From: Allocoleopsis franciscana PCC 7113
Lineage (GTDB): Bacteria; Cyanobacteriota; Cyanobacteriia; Cyanobacteriales; Coleofasciculaceae
Length of the DNA stretch: 64,000 nucleotides
Direction: 5' to 3'
Assembly: GCF_000317515.1 (NCBI RefSeq)
Contig: NC_019740.1
Location: forward strand, 28,472 to 92,471
The position numbers were made by a program, and so were the translations under genes. Below, piece by piece: positions 7,643-16,679 of the stretch. Under the pieces are notes generated by a model that ran no database searches, had not been told where the DNA came from, and was given only the letters and a program-made list of their open reading frames with translations. Position 1 is the stretch's first letter; the number at the start of each line of letters is the position of its first letter.

Positions 7643-9007
7643 TCAAGAATCTTCAGACCTATGATAAAGCCCCCACTCCTTCTCCACATCAGCAGCAACC
7701 CTCTGCCGTAACGCCCAAGGCAAGAGAACCTCCACAAAAGGACGCCAAGCTTGCAGGCGCTGCAATACATTCGGGTCGCCCTCACGGTAAGTCGCACTAT
7801 AGTAAGCATCCTGAGGACAACGAGCCAAAATCCCTAGCAGTGTCTCTCGCTCCGGTAGATGAGTTAGCTTTTTAATCAAACGTTTCGCCTCTGCATAACT
7901 CACCGACTCAAACGTCTCGTGGCGCACCGTCCCCTGAATGTATCGCCGGTCATGAATGCGGTCAAACCGCAGCAACAAAAGGGAAGCCCTTTGATAATAA
8001 TCAAACCCCCACACTTGAGCCATTTGCTCTTGGATATAATCCGGTGTCGGCAGCGTCTTATCCCGATATTGCTGTACCAAAGACGGCGCAATTCGCTCAT
8101 CTGCCCAATTTAAAGAAATCAAAGACTCAAGTCGGTCAAGGCGATAATTCCACCAGTTGATTTCCCCATCAGGATTTTGCCCCAAAGCACACAGATACGT
8201 TGCCCGTTGCACATAGTAAATGCAAACCGGGTAAACAACACATTCTACATTTCGGTCAAGCTTGGCACTTCTGTAAACCAGCAACACGGGAGGGACACAA
8301 GTCTGCGCCCAAAGATTTCTCAATTGCTCCTGAAAATCGTCCACCTTATCCAACATTTCAGGCGGAACCACATAATCAACGTGGATAAAAAAACGCTGGA
8401 TGCCATCAATTTGTTGGGAATAGTTCTGGGCAATTAACGCTAAATCGGGAGGTAAAAAATTGAGGTCGTAAGTCGCCAGTTGCCGCTCTTTAGGAACGTC
8501 GCCACTCGTCATCGGTCGCACAGGAAGCGACTGCACCCGATGGTATTTCCGCTTGTCATATTTGAGCCATTGCAGTTGGCTTAGGGTTTGCAAGTCCCCC
8601 GCAAGCATTCGCCTGGTTATAGCAAATAGCGGTGTTTGCAACCAACTCCCCAGCGTCTTTTCATCAATCCCCCCATGATGTCCAATGAAGTGCCGCCAGT
8701 CCGCTTCTAAAATTCCCGTTCCTGAACCAAACAGCCAGTGACGCGCACTTTTATTGCAAGGACAACGAGAATCACGATGCTGGGGAACTTCTTCCCCTTT
8801 AGGATGGGTGGGACTAAAAAACGCATCCCGCCATTGAGAGTAACTAAAGGAATCCGGGAGGTCGAGGCGTTCCGATTCATCCCCATACAGCAGGCGCAAC
8901 CACACCCACAAGCGCACCGCTCTGGAAAGGTTCTGCTTGAGAGAACCTCGTGCTAGCCATTGCAATAGCTCTACACTGGGCGAATCACGGAAAATCGGGC
9001 GGGACAT
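7643..9007 (-). CDS. WYL-domain-like CRISPR-associated protein (TIGR03985-like)
   Basis: This 454-residue protein resembles the cyanobacterial CRISPR-associated family TIGR03985. The first 100 residues contain SWRNA-binding-like basic helices (FSYSQWRDAFF) and a Cys-containing RCPCNKSARHW segment of unknown role. Residues about 250-300 look like a WYL-type sensor fold (VVYPVCIYYVQRATYLCALG, then WWNYRLDRLESL). WYL proteins often regulate CRISPR or other defence genes by sensing nucleotide ligands; that role is inferred. It converges on array 1 and is divergent from csx3, with 74 bp between the starts, so a shared regulatory region is likely. Family assignment is from memory of conserved segments; no DNA-binding domain is certain. 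Confidence 0.6.
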   Translation of the reverse strand: MSRPIFRDSPSVELLQWLARGSLKQNLSRAVRLWVWLRLLYGDESERLDLPDSFSYSQWRDAFFSPTHPKGEEVPQHRDSRCPCNKSARHWLFGSGTGILEADWRHFIGHHGGIDEKTLGSWLQTPLFAITRRMLAGDLQTLSQLQWLKYDKRKYHRVQSLPVRPMTSGDVPKERQLATYDLNFLPPDLALIAQNYSQQIDGIQRFFIHVDYVVPPEMLDKVDDFQEQLRNLWAQTCVPPVLLVYRSAKLDRNVECVVYPVCIYYVQRATYLCALGQNPDGEINWWNYRLDRLESLISLNWADERIAPSLVQQYRDKTLPTPDYIQEQMAQVWGFDYYQRASLLLLRFDRIHDRRYIQGTVRHETFESVSYAEAKRLIKKLTHLPERETLLGILARCPQDAYYSATYREGDPNVLQRLQAWRPFVEVLLPWALRQRVAADVEKEWGLYHRSEDS

Positions 9008-9081
9008 GGGTGAGGAAATTTGGAAAAGGCAATTTCCAGCTATTTGCTAGAGTACCAGTATTCGTATCACTGAGTCTACTG

Positions 9082-9411
9082 ATGAGTGCCATTCAACTTG
9101 AACTCATTCCCCACCAAACCGCAGACGGACTAGCCTATCAGCACCTGCGAATTCACCTGACTAGTCCAGATGGCATCATCGAACCCGAAGATTTAAAAGG
9201 GTTGAAGCTGCCTGAAGGGATAGCCTCCAGTCAAGGGGTTGTGATGGAAGGCAGAGGCCCCATTTGGCTCTATGGCTACCTCGTCCACGAATGTCATGCT
9301 ACCCCTTGGGTGGCGTGCTACGACCCACGCTTGGAAGGGGCGGTCGTGGTAGAAGCTCATACTCGCGGTGTTTCTGTGGGTTCGGTTTTAAAGTTAAGCC
9401 TGCCGAAGTAG
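9082..9411 (+). CDS. csx3: Csx3, predicted cyclic tetra-adenylate ring nuclease
   Basis: This 109-residue protein has the Csx3 signature GRGPIWLYGYLVHECH followed by PWVACYDPRL. Csx3 (Crn3) is a small ring nuclease that degrades the cA4 messenger made by type III Cas10, so it would switch the response off. The histidines after GYLV and the aspartate nine residues after the second one fit the family's catalytic His/Asp pair. The ATG at 9082 was chosen because the Csx3 fold begins there; an upstream open stretch to 8950 has no family similarity. It is followed 75 bp later by a Csx3-ATPase fusion. Confidence 0.8.
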   Translation: MSAIQLELIPHQTADGLAYQHLRIHLTSPDGIIEPEDLKGLKLPEGIASSQGVVMEGRGPIWLYGYLVHECHATPWVACYDPRLEGAVVVEAHTRGVSVGSVLKLSLPK

Positions 9412-9486
9412 CTATGAAAGTAAAAAGTAAAAAGTAAAAAGACATTTCTTTTGCCTTTTAACTTTTGCCTTTTAACTTAAAAAAAG

Positions 9487-10389
9487 ATGATTGCCACTTC
9501 CAAAAAACCGTTACAACTCACAGTCACTCAAGTTACTGCCCGAAATGGGAATTGTTACCAATGTCTGGAGATAGATATTACCGTACCCGAACTGAAACCT
9601 GCCACCTTGGCTAAGCTAGAGTTGCCAGCAGATTTAGACTTAAACCAAGGGGTTGTGTTGTGGGGTTCGGCACCGATTTGGCTTTACAGCAACTTGGTGA
9701 AGCGCTGCACTTCAGCCCCTTGGATAGGGTGCTATAACGTGCCTTTGGGGTCGTTTGTTGTAGTCGCCAGTCGCTGCCCACAGATGAGAGTCGGTGATGC
9801 TGTTGAGTTGGTTAATAAATCCCAATGTTCTGCCATCCTAATTGGTGGCCCTCCAGATAGTGGTAAGAGCGTTCTCTGCTATGCTTTATCTTGCAATCTT
9901 AAACAAGAGGCATCCGATAAGAAGATTTTCTTGCAGCGGGCGCAGTGGGATGGGGAAGGAAACTGGTTTGCTCAGATGAAGAATCGACCCCTGGCTGAGG
10001 AATTGAGTACCCGTTCTCGCGCCAAAGGTTCGGAACAGTTCTTTCTCTACCATGCTGATGCAGTCAGTAATGTACGGGAAGTGATGGAACTGGTGTTGGT
10101 GGATTTTGGGGGAATGCCCCAGCCAAGGGATGTGATTTTGTTGCACCGCTGCACCCACTACATCATTATTAGTAGCAAGCCAGAGGAGATTTCCAAATGG
10201 CATGATTTCTGCGGCAAGCGGGGGGGACTCAAACCTCTAGCAGTGATTCACAGTGTGCGGGAGAAGCGGTTAGAGGTATTGCCGAATCAGAAGTTTTTGG
10301 AAATGATTGCTGGCCCTTGGGAACGGGGTGAGACACTTTCAGTACCGGATGAGTTACTGCAAGGGGTGCTGAATTTAGCAAGGCGCTAA
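9487..10389 (+). CDS. Csx3-like domain fused to a P-loop ATPase
   Basis: This 300-residue protein has residues 8-110 resembling Csx3 (GSAPIWLYSNLVKRC, then PWIGCYNVPLG). Residues about 118-290 form a P-loop ATPase with GGPPDSGKS as Walker A and a Walker B-like strand (MELVLVDFGG). Csx3-AAA fusions are known in cyanobacterial type III loci. Here the histidines seen in the neighbouring Csx3 are replaced (K and T) and the aspartate is an N, so the ring-nuclease active site looks lost. The domain may bind cyclic oligoadenylate without cutting it. ATG start at 9487 after an A-rich leader. Confidence 0.75.
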   Translation: MIATSKKPLQLTVTQVTARNGNCYQCLEIDITVPELKPATLAKLELPADLDLNQGVVLWGSAPIWLYSNLVKRCTSAPWIGCYNVPLGSFVVVASRCPQMRVGDAVELVNKSQCSAILIGGPPDSGKSVLCYALSCNLKQEASDKKIFLQRAQWDGEGNWFAQMKNRPLAEELSTRSRAKGSEQFFLYHADAVSNVREVMELVLVDFGGMPQPRDVILLHRCTHYIIISSKPEEISKWHDFCGKRGGLKPLAVIHSVREKRLEVLPNQKFLEMIAGPWERGETLSVPDELLQGVLNLARR

Positions 10390-10702
10390 GGTTGATGGAA
10401 TTAATACTGAGGCAGACAGTCGAAGATATAAGCTGGGTTGAACGTGAGTTCAATATACCTCTTGTAACAATACCAAGCACGCCACCCCAATCCTCACTAA
10501 AGCTCCGGTCCCCTTATTAAAGGGAGGGAGTTAGTTTCCCCTCTTGATAAGGGGGGACTAAGGGGGGTAAATTCGACTTTTGCAAGAGTTTAATGAACCT
10601 CTCCCTAGCCCCCTCTTAAGAGTAGAAGAGGAATTGTCGAACTCACACTGATTTCATGAGCAGGGATGCATCAGTCGTGGATTTTATCAGGAGAACGGCT
10701 GT
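10390..10702. repeat. gene-free stretch with dispersed repeats
   Basis: About 310 bp without a supported gene. It contains the CCTCACTAAAGCTCCGGT core also found near 7513, and two purine/pyrimidine-rich inverted pairs (TTAGTTTCCCCTC, GGGGGGACTAAGGGGGG). A Shine-Dalgarno-like AGGAGAA lies just upstream of the next gene. Confidence 0.5.
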
Positions 10703-11290
10703 ATGTTACAACAAGCCACAGTTAAACTAACGGAACGATTTGAAAACGCGCTCGTGTACGCGACTCGCCTTCATGCTGAACAGATTCGCAAGGCGACGGG
10801 TGTTCCTTATATTTCTCACCTGTTGAGTGTTACAGCCTTGGTGCTGGAAGATGGGGGGGATGAAGATGAAGCCATTGCGGCGTTACTCCATGATGCCGTG
10901 GAAGACCAAGGCGGGAAAGCGACCAGGGCGGAAATTTACCGCTTGTTTGGAGAACGAGTGGGGGCAATTGTCGATGGTTGCACGGAGTTTGATAGTGAGA
11001 TTAAGCCTCCTTGGTATGAGCGCAAACAGCACTATATCGAACAATTGCGTCAGGGTTCACCCGCAGTGCGTCGGGTAGCGTTAGCGGATAAGCTGCACAA
11101 TGCTCGTACTATTGTGCAAGATTACCGCCAGCAAGGGGAGGCGATTTGGTCGGTGTTTAGTACGGGGAAAGAGGGGATGTTGTGGTTTTACCATTCTTTA
11201 CTTAAGATGTATCGCGAGATTGCTCCGACGCCGATGGTGGAGGAATTAGCACGGGTAGTTGGAGAGTTGGAGCAATTGGGAGAGTCATAA
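10703..11290 (+). CDS. HD-domain phosphohydrolase of the SpoT/small alarmone hydrolase type
   Basis: This 195-residue protein shows the metal-binding pattern of the (p)ppGpp hydrolase half of RelA/SpoT: H24 in RLHAEQIRKATG with PYISHLLSV, the HD pair in AALLHDAVEDQ, and the late D in VALADKLHNARTI. There is no synthetase domain, TGS or ACT, so it is a stand-alone hydrolase like MESH1-type SAH enzymes. Its place right after the two Csx3 genes makes a nucleotide-messenger role in the type III response possible, but the substrate is not known from sequence. AGGAGAA precedes the ATG by a normal distance. Confidence 0.8.
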   Translation: MLQQATVKLTERFENALVYATRLHAEQIRKATGVPYISHLLSVTALVLEDGGDEDEAIAALLHDAVEDQGGKATRAEIYRLFGERVGAIVDGCTEFDSEIKPPWYERKQHYIEQLRQGSPAVRRVALADKLHNARTIVQDYRQQGEAIWSVFSTGKEGMLWFYHSLLKMYREIAPTPMVEELARVVGELEQLGES

Positions 11291-11448
11291 CTTTTCCTAG
11301 CGCTAACTCCTGGCTAACTCTCCTCAAATCCTGATGGAAATAGTAGCAGAACTCTTGAGATTTTTGGAAAAGGCTTTTTCCAACCCCATGCCACAATAAT
11401 GTTGTGTCTTTTGAATAAGAGCTTGCTCTCCAGAGGAAGGAGTTAATT

Positions 11449-11664
11449 ATGCCCCCTGATGCCTCCACGTTAACGGCTATTGACGAGCTTTTTGAGCGCT
11501 GCAAAACGACCTTGCTACAAACTTGGAAAGAAACAGGATTCGGACATATTGAGATTGACAGTGAACGAGTTAACCCAAATAAAATCCGAGTGATTTTACG
11601 CGGTTCTACACACTACCGCTATGTCTTTACTGACGCAGACGTTGAAGAGTGGAACTCACGCTAG
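11449..11664 (+). CDS. small hypothetical protein
   Basis: A 71-residue protein with an acidic helical N-terminus (TAIDELFERCKTTLLQTW) and a beta-rich rest (HIEIDSERV, IRVILRGSTHYRYVF). AGAGGAAGGAG precedes the ATG, a good ribosome binding site. I do not recognise the family. Confidence 0.6.
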   Translation: MPPDASTLTAIDELFERCKTTLLQTWKETGFGHIEIDSERVNPNKIRVILRGSTHYRYVFTDADVEEWNSR

Positions 11665-11812
11665 TTCCAAATAGCAGCCAAACAAGTTTTTTCAGGAATA
11701 GCCCAAGGGAGTACAGCACAGTTGAAAGGACTGGCTACACCTTGAGGCAATAGGAAAACCAAATAAATAGCGAACGCAAATATCTAGCCCCTGATGGGTG
11801 TGAGTCTCACGA

Positions 11813-11861
11813 GGCTGGTGAAGTGGATGAAAGTTATCCGCTTCTCCAGCCTTTTGTTTTT
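11813..11861 (+). terminator. rho-independent-type terminator
   Basis: A 16-bp stem (GGCTGGTGAAGTGGAT pairing with ATCCGCTTCTCCAGCC, one mismatch and one wobble) is followed by TTTTGTTTTT. It lies 150 bp downstream of the 71-residue gene. The rest of 11665-12066 shows no gene. Confidence 0.8.
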
Positions 11862-12066
11862 AGAAAGGAGAATCTCAAATGTTGAATACAAAGTATTTTA
11901 TTCAAGGACTGAAGTACTACTAATCCAGGGTGATTTGCCATAACTACCGCTCAATTATTACTCCTAATCTCTGCCTTTCCAGCTCCTGAATACTCAACTG
12001 AATTTGTCTAAGAATAGGCAAATTAATCGAACAAACATTTCACACTAAAGCATTTACCTCAAGACA

Positions 12067-15027
12067 ATGATTGACGACTCTTTGGTAACAAATTCTCAAG
12101 ACCTTCTGAATCCGTCTGTAACTTTCTCCACCAGCGATTTCGGTAGCTCGGTAGAATCATCAGATTTGATTACTCCTCAATCAGCTCTGAATATTTCTCC
12201 AAATGTAGGCTTCTCTCAAGATGCAATCAACCTTGAAATTCAGGCAGTAAGCATCACTGACAATCTCGTTCCACCTGACTCGTTGTTTCTCTCGTCAAGC
12301 GCTGATTCCTTGACCCTAGAAACTGTTAGCAGTGTAACTGAACCGATTGCCTTATCTCCCGATTTATTAACGGGTCAAACTATTTTTAATTCTGGAGTCT
12401 TTACCGTCGGAAATACTGGGGAAGTTGGAATTGATTTTCTCTTTGATGGTGGTGACTATCAGGGAGAATTAGCCATCTTCAATTTGGAGGGAATGGATAA
12501 ATACGAACCAGGGTCAGAAGGCTTTATTGCCGAAGCGGCCCGACGGGCACTGAGTAATTCTTCACTCGGTTATGTGGTCATTTCTGACGCTGTAGAAGGG
12601 GCGCGGTTTAGTGGTGCACTGCCTCATGAAGCCAATTTTAATTCTGGACAATACCAAGGCGTTCAAACCTTTTCACTAAATCCAGGGGAGCAATTTGGGG
12701 TCATGCTTGTACCCAATGGCACCGTGCAGCAGGTAGTTGACAATCCCGAACTTTGCAGTAATGTACGTCCTTTGTTCTCTTTGGGAACTGCTAACCCTAA
12801 CGATGCTTTCCACGTTGGTCAAATTGCCGATGTCACTGGAGAAGGCAATACGTTTGTGTTTGAAGATTTGCGGGTCGATACAGGGTCAGACCGTGACTAC
12901 AATGACATTGTTTTTCAGGTACGGGGTGCCACCGGACAAGCAACTCGACTTGATGATGTAATTGCCTCGGATAAAGATTGGCGCACCACTAACATGGGTC
13001 AGGCGCTGCTGTCCTATATTCAACCCTATATTGCACCCACTGACTCTGGAGTTATCCCGGAAAATTTACCCGTCATTCCTACGACTCCCGTCAATCCCAT
13101 ACAGTTTGAGTTTCCTCAATCAGCTCAACCGCTAGTAGGCATTATCGACACGGGTTTTGCTGTCAATAATCCCGACATTGACTACAGCCGAATTAGTTTG
13201 GGACAAGACCGAGTGGAGGGTGATGCCGACCCATTATTGCAATCGGGTGAGGGGAATGAGCATGGTACTCATGTTCTAGGCATTATTGCCGCGACTCAAA
13301 ACAATAACATTGGAATTGATGGCGTGAATGATAATGCACCCATTTGGCTAGGTCGAGCCGTTGGTTCGGGTCAATGGGCGGAGTCACTCGTTGAGTTTGT
13401 GGACACAGCCAAAACCTCCGAACAACCCAATGCCGTAGTCAACCTTAGCTTTGACCTAACCCAGGTAAATCCTGATGGCAGCGTGACAACCCGCGATGAG
13501 TTCACTCCCCAAGAATGGGCAGCTTTGGAATACGCCCACCAAAATGGAGTCATCGTTGTCGCCGCTGCTGGGAATGAGGGTGGTGCGATGTCGGCTTTAG
13601 GTCAAGCTTCCCAAACTTTTGACAATATTATCACTGTGGGGGCTGCCGAAAACTTCGATCGCTTCGTGTCGGTGGCTCAAGGGGTTGACCGGACGGGGTA
13701 TTCGAGCTACGGTGCTGGTTTAGATATTTTGGCTGATGGTGGTACGCCGGACAATCCAACGCTCTCCACGGTAGGAGACGGCTTGGGAACAATGGCGGGA
13801 ACGTCTATTGCTGCTGCCAAAGTAACGGGAACGCTGTCTCAAGTTTGGGCAGCGAATCCCGAATTAAGCTATCGCCAAGTGATTGAGATTCTTAAATCGA
13901 CTGCCACAGACCTGAACGTACCGAATGCGGATACAGAAACGGGTGCTGGGTTGCTCAATCCCGTAGCTGCGGTGTATCTGGCACAAGCAACAACTCCCCT
14001 AGCGTCTGACCCGTTACCAGTTGCTCCCCTTCCTGAATTTTGGAGCGAGCCAAGTACGGCTTCAGAACGACCGACTGCTGCCCTGTTTCGAGGCAAATAC
14101 TATGACTGGGTGCCTTACACAGTTCAGTCGGGAGATACCTTGAGTGAGATTGCCCAAACAACAATGGGCAACGGTTCTGCACCTTATTACAGTTTTATTG
14201 CCGAACACAACGGCATCGCCAATCCCCATTTACTCCAAGCCGGTCAGCAAATCCTAATTCCCACTGGAATATCAGCCCCAACTGAGTTCATGGGCAAATA
14301 CTACAACTGGGTACCCTACACCATTCAGTCTGGAGATACCTTGAGTGAGATTGCCCAAACGACAATGGGAAATAGCTCTGCCCCCTACTACAACTTTATT
14401 GCCCAGAAAAATGGCATTGCCGATCCCAATGTCATTGATGCAGGTCAGCAAATTCTGGTTCCGGCGGAGGTAGCAACCCCAACTAACCCCAATCCTCAGC
14501 CTACTCCGACCCCTCAACCGCTTCCTAGCCCAGGAGGAAGCGGCCCTGGCAACCTCCTCAACTTGCCTGTAAATCAGCAAAGACAAAACTTAGGAGTGAA
14601 TCCGCAATCTAGCTTTTACCAAAGCGGTGGAAATAAATTTGCCGCCGCTAACGGGACGGGAGGAACTTATCTGTGGTGTACTGACTATGCCTTTGGTCGC
14701 GCCTTGGAGAAAGGCTTGATTCAGGGGAGTAGTGGCATTGGGGGTGCCATTCGCGGTAATGCGGGGGATTGGGACAATAATGCCAGGAGTGCTGGCTATG
14801 CAGACCGCGTGCAATTTCAACCCAGAGCTAATAGCTTTATTATTTGGGAGGCTTATACTGCTGATGCTGGGAGTGTCGGTCACGTCGGATTTGTGGAAGC
14901 TGTTTACTCCGATGGTTCGTTCCTGGTTTCCGAATCGAATTGGGGTAATCCTGCAATGTCATTTCATCTGCGCCATGTCAGGCCCGGTACTCCTGCCTAT
15001 AGCAACGCTAAGTTCATTTACCTGTAG
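12067..15027 (+). CDS. subtilisin-family protease with DUF4114-like, LysM and CHAP domains
   Basis: This 986-residue protein is modular. Residues about 100-295 contain a DUF4114-like block (RDYNDIVFQV). Residues about 355-640 are a peptidase S8 domain with catalytic D (GIIDTGFAV), H (NEHGTHVLGI) and S (MAGTSIAAA). Two LysM repeats follow (PYTVQSGDTLSEIAQ at about 685 and PYTIQSGDTLSEIAQ at about 755), then a Pro-rich linker. The last 140 residues look like a CHAP amidase (LWCTDYAFGRA for Cys, VGHVGFVEA for His). The protein would bind and cut cell-wall peptidoglycan and also cleave protein. There is no classical N-terminal signal peptide: the start is Ser/Asp/Leu-rich and acidic. Possibly a secreted enzyme using another route, or a self-processed toxin. 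Confidence 0.88.
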   Translation: MIDDSLVTNSQDLLNPSVTFSTSDFGSSVESSDLITPQSALNISPNVGFSQDAINLEIQAVSITDNLVPPDSLFLSSSADSLTLETVSSVTEPIALSPDLLTGQTIFNSGVFTVGNTGEVGIDFLFDGGDYQGELAIFNLEGMDKYEPGSEGFIAEAARRALSNSSLGYVVISDAVEGARFSGALPHEANFNSGQYQGVQTFSLNPGEQFGVMLVPNGTVQQVVDNPELCSNVRPLFSLGTANPNDAFHVGQIADVTGEGNTFVFEDLRVDTGSDRDYNDIVFQVRGATGQATRLDDVIASDKDWRTTNMGQALLSYIQPYIAPTDSGVIPENLPVIPTTPVNPIQFEFPQSAQPLVGIIDTGFAVNNPDIDYSRISLGQDRVEGDADPLLQSGEGNEHGTHVLGIIAATQNNNIGIDGVNDNAPIWLGRAVGSGQWAESLVEFVDTAKTSEQPNAVVNLSFDLTQVNPDGSVTTRDEFTPQEWAALEYAHQNGVIVVAAAGNEGGAMSALGQASQTFDNIITVGAAENFDRFVSVAQGVDRTGYSSYGAGLDILADGGTPDNPTLSTVGDGLGTMAGTSIAAAKVTGTLSQVWAANPELSYRQVIEILKSTATDLNVPNADTETGAGLLNPVAAVYLAQATTPLASDPLPVAPLPEFWSEPSTASERPTAALFRGKYYDWVPYTVQSGDTLSEIAQTTMGNGSAPYYSFIAEHNGIANPHLLQAGQQILIPTGISAPTEFMGKYYNWVPYTIQSGDTLSEIAQTTMGNSSAPYYNFIAQKNGIADPNVIDAGQQILVPAEVATPTNPNPQPTPTPQPLPSPGGSGPGNLLNLPVNQQRQNLGVNPQSSFYQSGGNKFAAANGTGGTYLWCTDYAFGRALEKGLIQGSSGIGGAIRGNAGDWDNNARSAGYADRVQFQPRANSFIIWEAYTADAGSVGHVGFVEAVYSDGSFLVSESNWGNPAMSFHLRHVRPGTPAYSNAKFIYL

Positions 15028-15257
15028 CTTTGATTAATTGATAGTTGTTGATTAAGGGTTGAGCGCTCATTCTTCTTTCTCAACGGAGTGTGAGCGCTGT
15101 TGTTGCCCGTTACGTGGAGGAGGAAGTATTAGTATGGCCTGGGAAAGAGGCAATACATTCTCAAATCACCAGTAAATTTGTTCACTACAGTTATAGAAGC
15201 AGATGATAGGCTAACCCTGACCGGAACAAGTCTTGAATGCTTAATCGCGAGGTCAAT

Positions 15258-15878
15258 ATGGCTTTCAGTAGTTACAAGAGCATCAGTGCAGTTGTCAAAG
15301 AATTTCAGGTTAAATACACCGAAGCAGAGTTCATCAATGAAATAGAATTCAACATCCCCGACTACTTCAGAGAAGACTTACAAACCGTCATGCGGGAAGG
15401 AGTCGTTGATAACTCAGAATTTGCCATTTGTGAAAATTTAATTTATCCCGTCTTGAAAGAAGTCTGGAAGTGCTATCGCAGCAAGTTCCTGTTGTGGAGT
15501 CACGAGTCACTCACCTATGATGAAAATCTTTCAGGCTTTCCCGAATATATCTTGGCGAAACGCTCACCGTTGGGAAAAGTTGTCTTTGACAAACCGTACT
15601 TACTTTTAGTCGAAGCCAAACAAGATAAGTTTGAAGAAGGGTGGGGTCAGTGTCTCGCTGAAATGATTGCCGCGCAACGACTGAATGAAGACCCGCAAAT
15701 GACAGTTTTCGGGATTGTTTCTAACGGAGCAATCTGGCAATTCGGTAAGCTGAAAGCCGATATCTTTACCAGAAATATTACCCTTTACAGCATTCAGGAG
15801 CTAGATAAGCTCTTTGCCGCTGTTAACTATATTTTCCGCCAGTGTGAATTGCAACTTGACGAGAAAGTAGCGGCTTAA
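15258..15878 (+). CDS. PD-(D/E)XK nuclease-like protein of unknown function
   Basis: About 206 residues from the ATG at 15258, which has GAGG six bases upstream; an ATG at 15237 is a less likely start. The segment LLLVEAKQDKFEEGW looks like the E-x-K core of a PD-(D/E)XK nuclease fold, followed by GQCLAEMIAAQRLN. Proteins of this kind are common and poorly characterised in cyanobacteria. No operon partner is evident. Confidence 0.6.
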   Translation: MAFSSYKSISAVVKEFQVKYTEAEFINEIEFNIPDYFREDLQTVMREGVVDNSEFAICENLIYPVLKEVWKCYRSKFLLWSHESLTYDENLSGFPEYILAKRSPLGKVVFDKPYLLLVEAKQDKFEEGWGQCLAEMIAAQRLNEDPQMTVFGIVSNGAIWQFGKLKADIFTRNITLYSIQELDKLFAAVNYIFRQCELQLDEKVAA

Positions 15879-15905
15879 TTTTAAATCTTGAGGACATACA
15901 TATTA

Positions 15906-16016
15906 CGCCAAATCCTCCTTGTCCCCCTTGTCCCCCTTGTCCCCCTTGTCCTCCTTGTCCTCCTTGTCTCCCTTGTCTCCCTTGTCCTCCCTGTCCTCCT
16001 TGTCTCCCTTGTCCCC
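15906..16016. repeat. short tandem repeat array (CCCCCTTGT-type 9-mer)
   Basis: About a dozen units of a 9-bp motif (CCCCTTGTC with variants CCTCCTTGT and TCCCTTGTC) run head to tail. The array ends at the stop codon of the minus-strand Uma2-family gene. The same motif occurs at 21868-22006 (opposite strand) and 24128-24187. Confidence 0.9.
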
Positions 16017-16637
16017 CTATTCTCTCGCCCACTCCCTCACCGCTCGGCGGATTGCTCGTCTCCCTTGAGGACGGTATTGTTCGATAATTGCAGGCAGTTC
16101 TTGAACTCGAAGTGTAGGAAATACCGAGCTGGTTTCTACTTCTATGTATCCCTCATTCTGTAGCTGGTAAATTTTCAATTCACCGGAGTCATAACACCAA
16201 ATTTCCGGTACACCTAAACGAGCATAGATGGAAAAGCGACTCAGAGACTTGCTCGTCACATCAATTTCTAGCGCTAAGTCTGGAGGAGGGTCTTGATTGA
16301 GATCGTATTCTAACTTGCCCCGAATTCTTGGCTCATTTTGGAAATAAAAACAGTTATCCGGTTCTACCCCAGCTTTCTTGATTTCCCGTTTCCAAGTTGT
16401 TGAACCTAAACTTTCGTAGTCTTGGTCTAAAACTTCTGCAATTTCTTTGATAGAATCCCCAATCACTTCTTTGTAATATTCATGTTCGGGTAAAGGGGTC
16501 ATAATTTCTAACGTTCCATCATCATAGGCAACTCTAGCAGCACGGCTTTCGCCCAAATCAACTAATAAATTTTCAAATTGTTGCCAACTAATGTTATGTA
16601 AAACAACTCGGTCAGCGCGACGTTGAGTAAGCAACAT
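16017..16637 (-). CDS. Uma2-family (DUF820) putative endonuclease
   Basis: About 206 residues. It shows the Uma2/DUF820 pattern: an N-terminal WQQFENLL helix, AYDDGTLEIMTPLPEHE, then PPPDLALEIDVTSKSL with the PD-(D/E)XK-type D...E-x-D residues, and LGVPEIWCYD. These proteins are very numerous in cyanobacteria and of uncertain function. The ATG at 16637 is chosen over one at 16703 because similarity begins there. The coding end abuts the tandem repeat array. Confidence 0.85.
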   Translation of the reverse strand: MLLTQRRADRVVLHNISWQQFENLLVDLGESRAARVAYDDGTLEIMTPLPEHEYYKEVIGDSIKEIAEVLDQDYESLGSTTWKREIKKAGVEPDNCFYFQNEPRIRGKLEYDLNQDPPPDLALEIDVTSKSLSRFSIYARLGVPEIWCYDSGELKIYQLQNEGYIEVETSSVFPTLRVQELPAIIEQYRPQGRRAIRRAVREWARE

Positions 16638-16679
16638 AATTTTTCTAGAACAGGAAAGATAGCTAATTTTATTGTATCT

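Noticed and set aside
15034..15110. Terminator after the protease gene
   Set aside because: GAGCGCTCA and TGAGCGCT can pair, but the loop is long and no T-run follows, so I did not list it.
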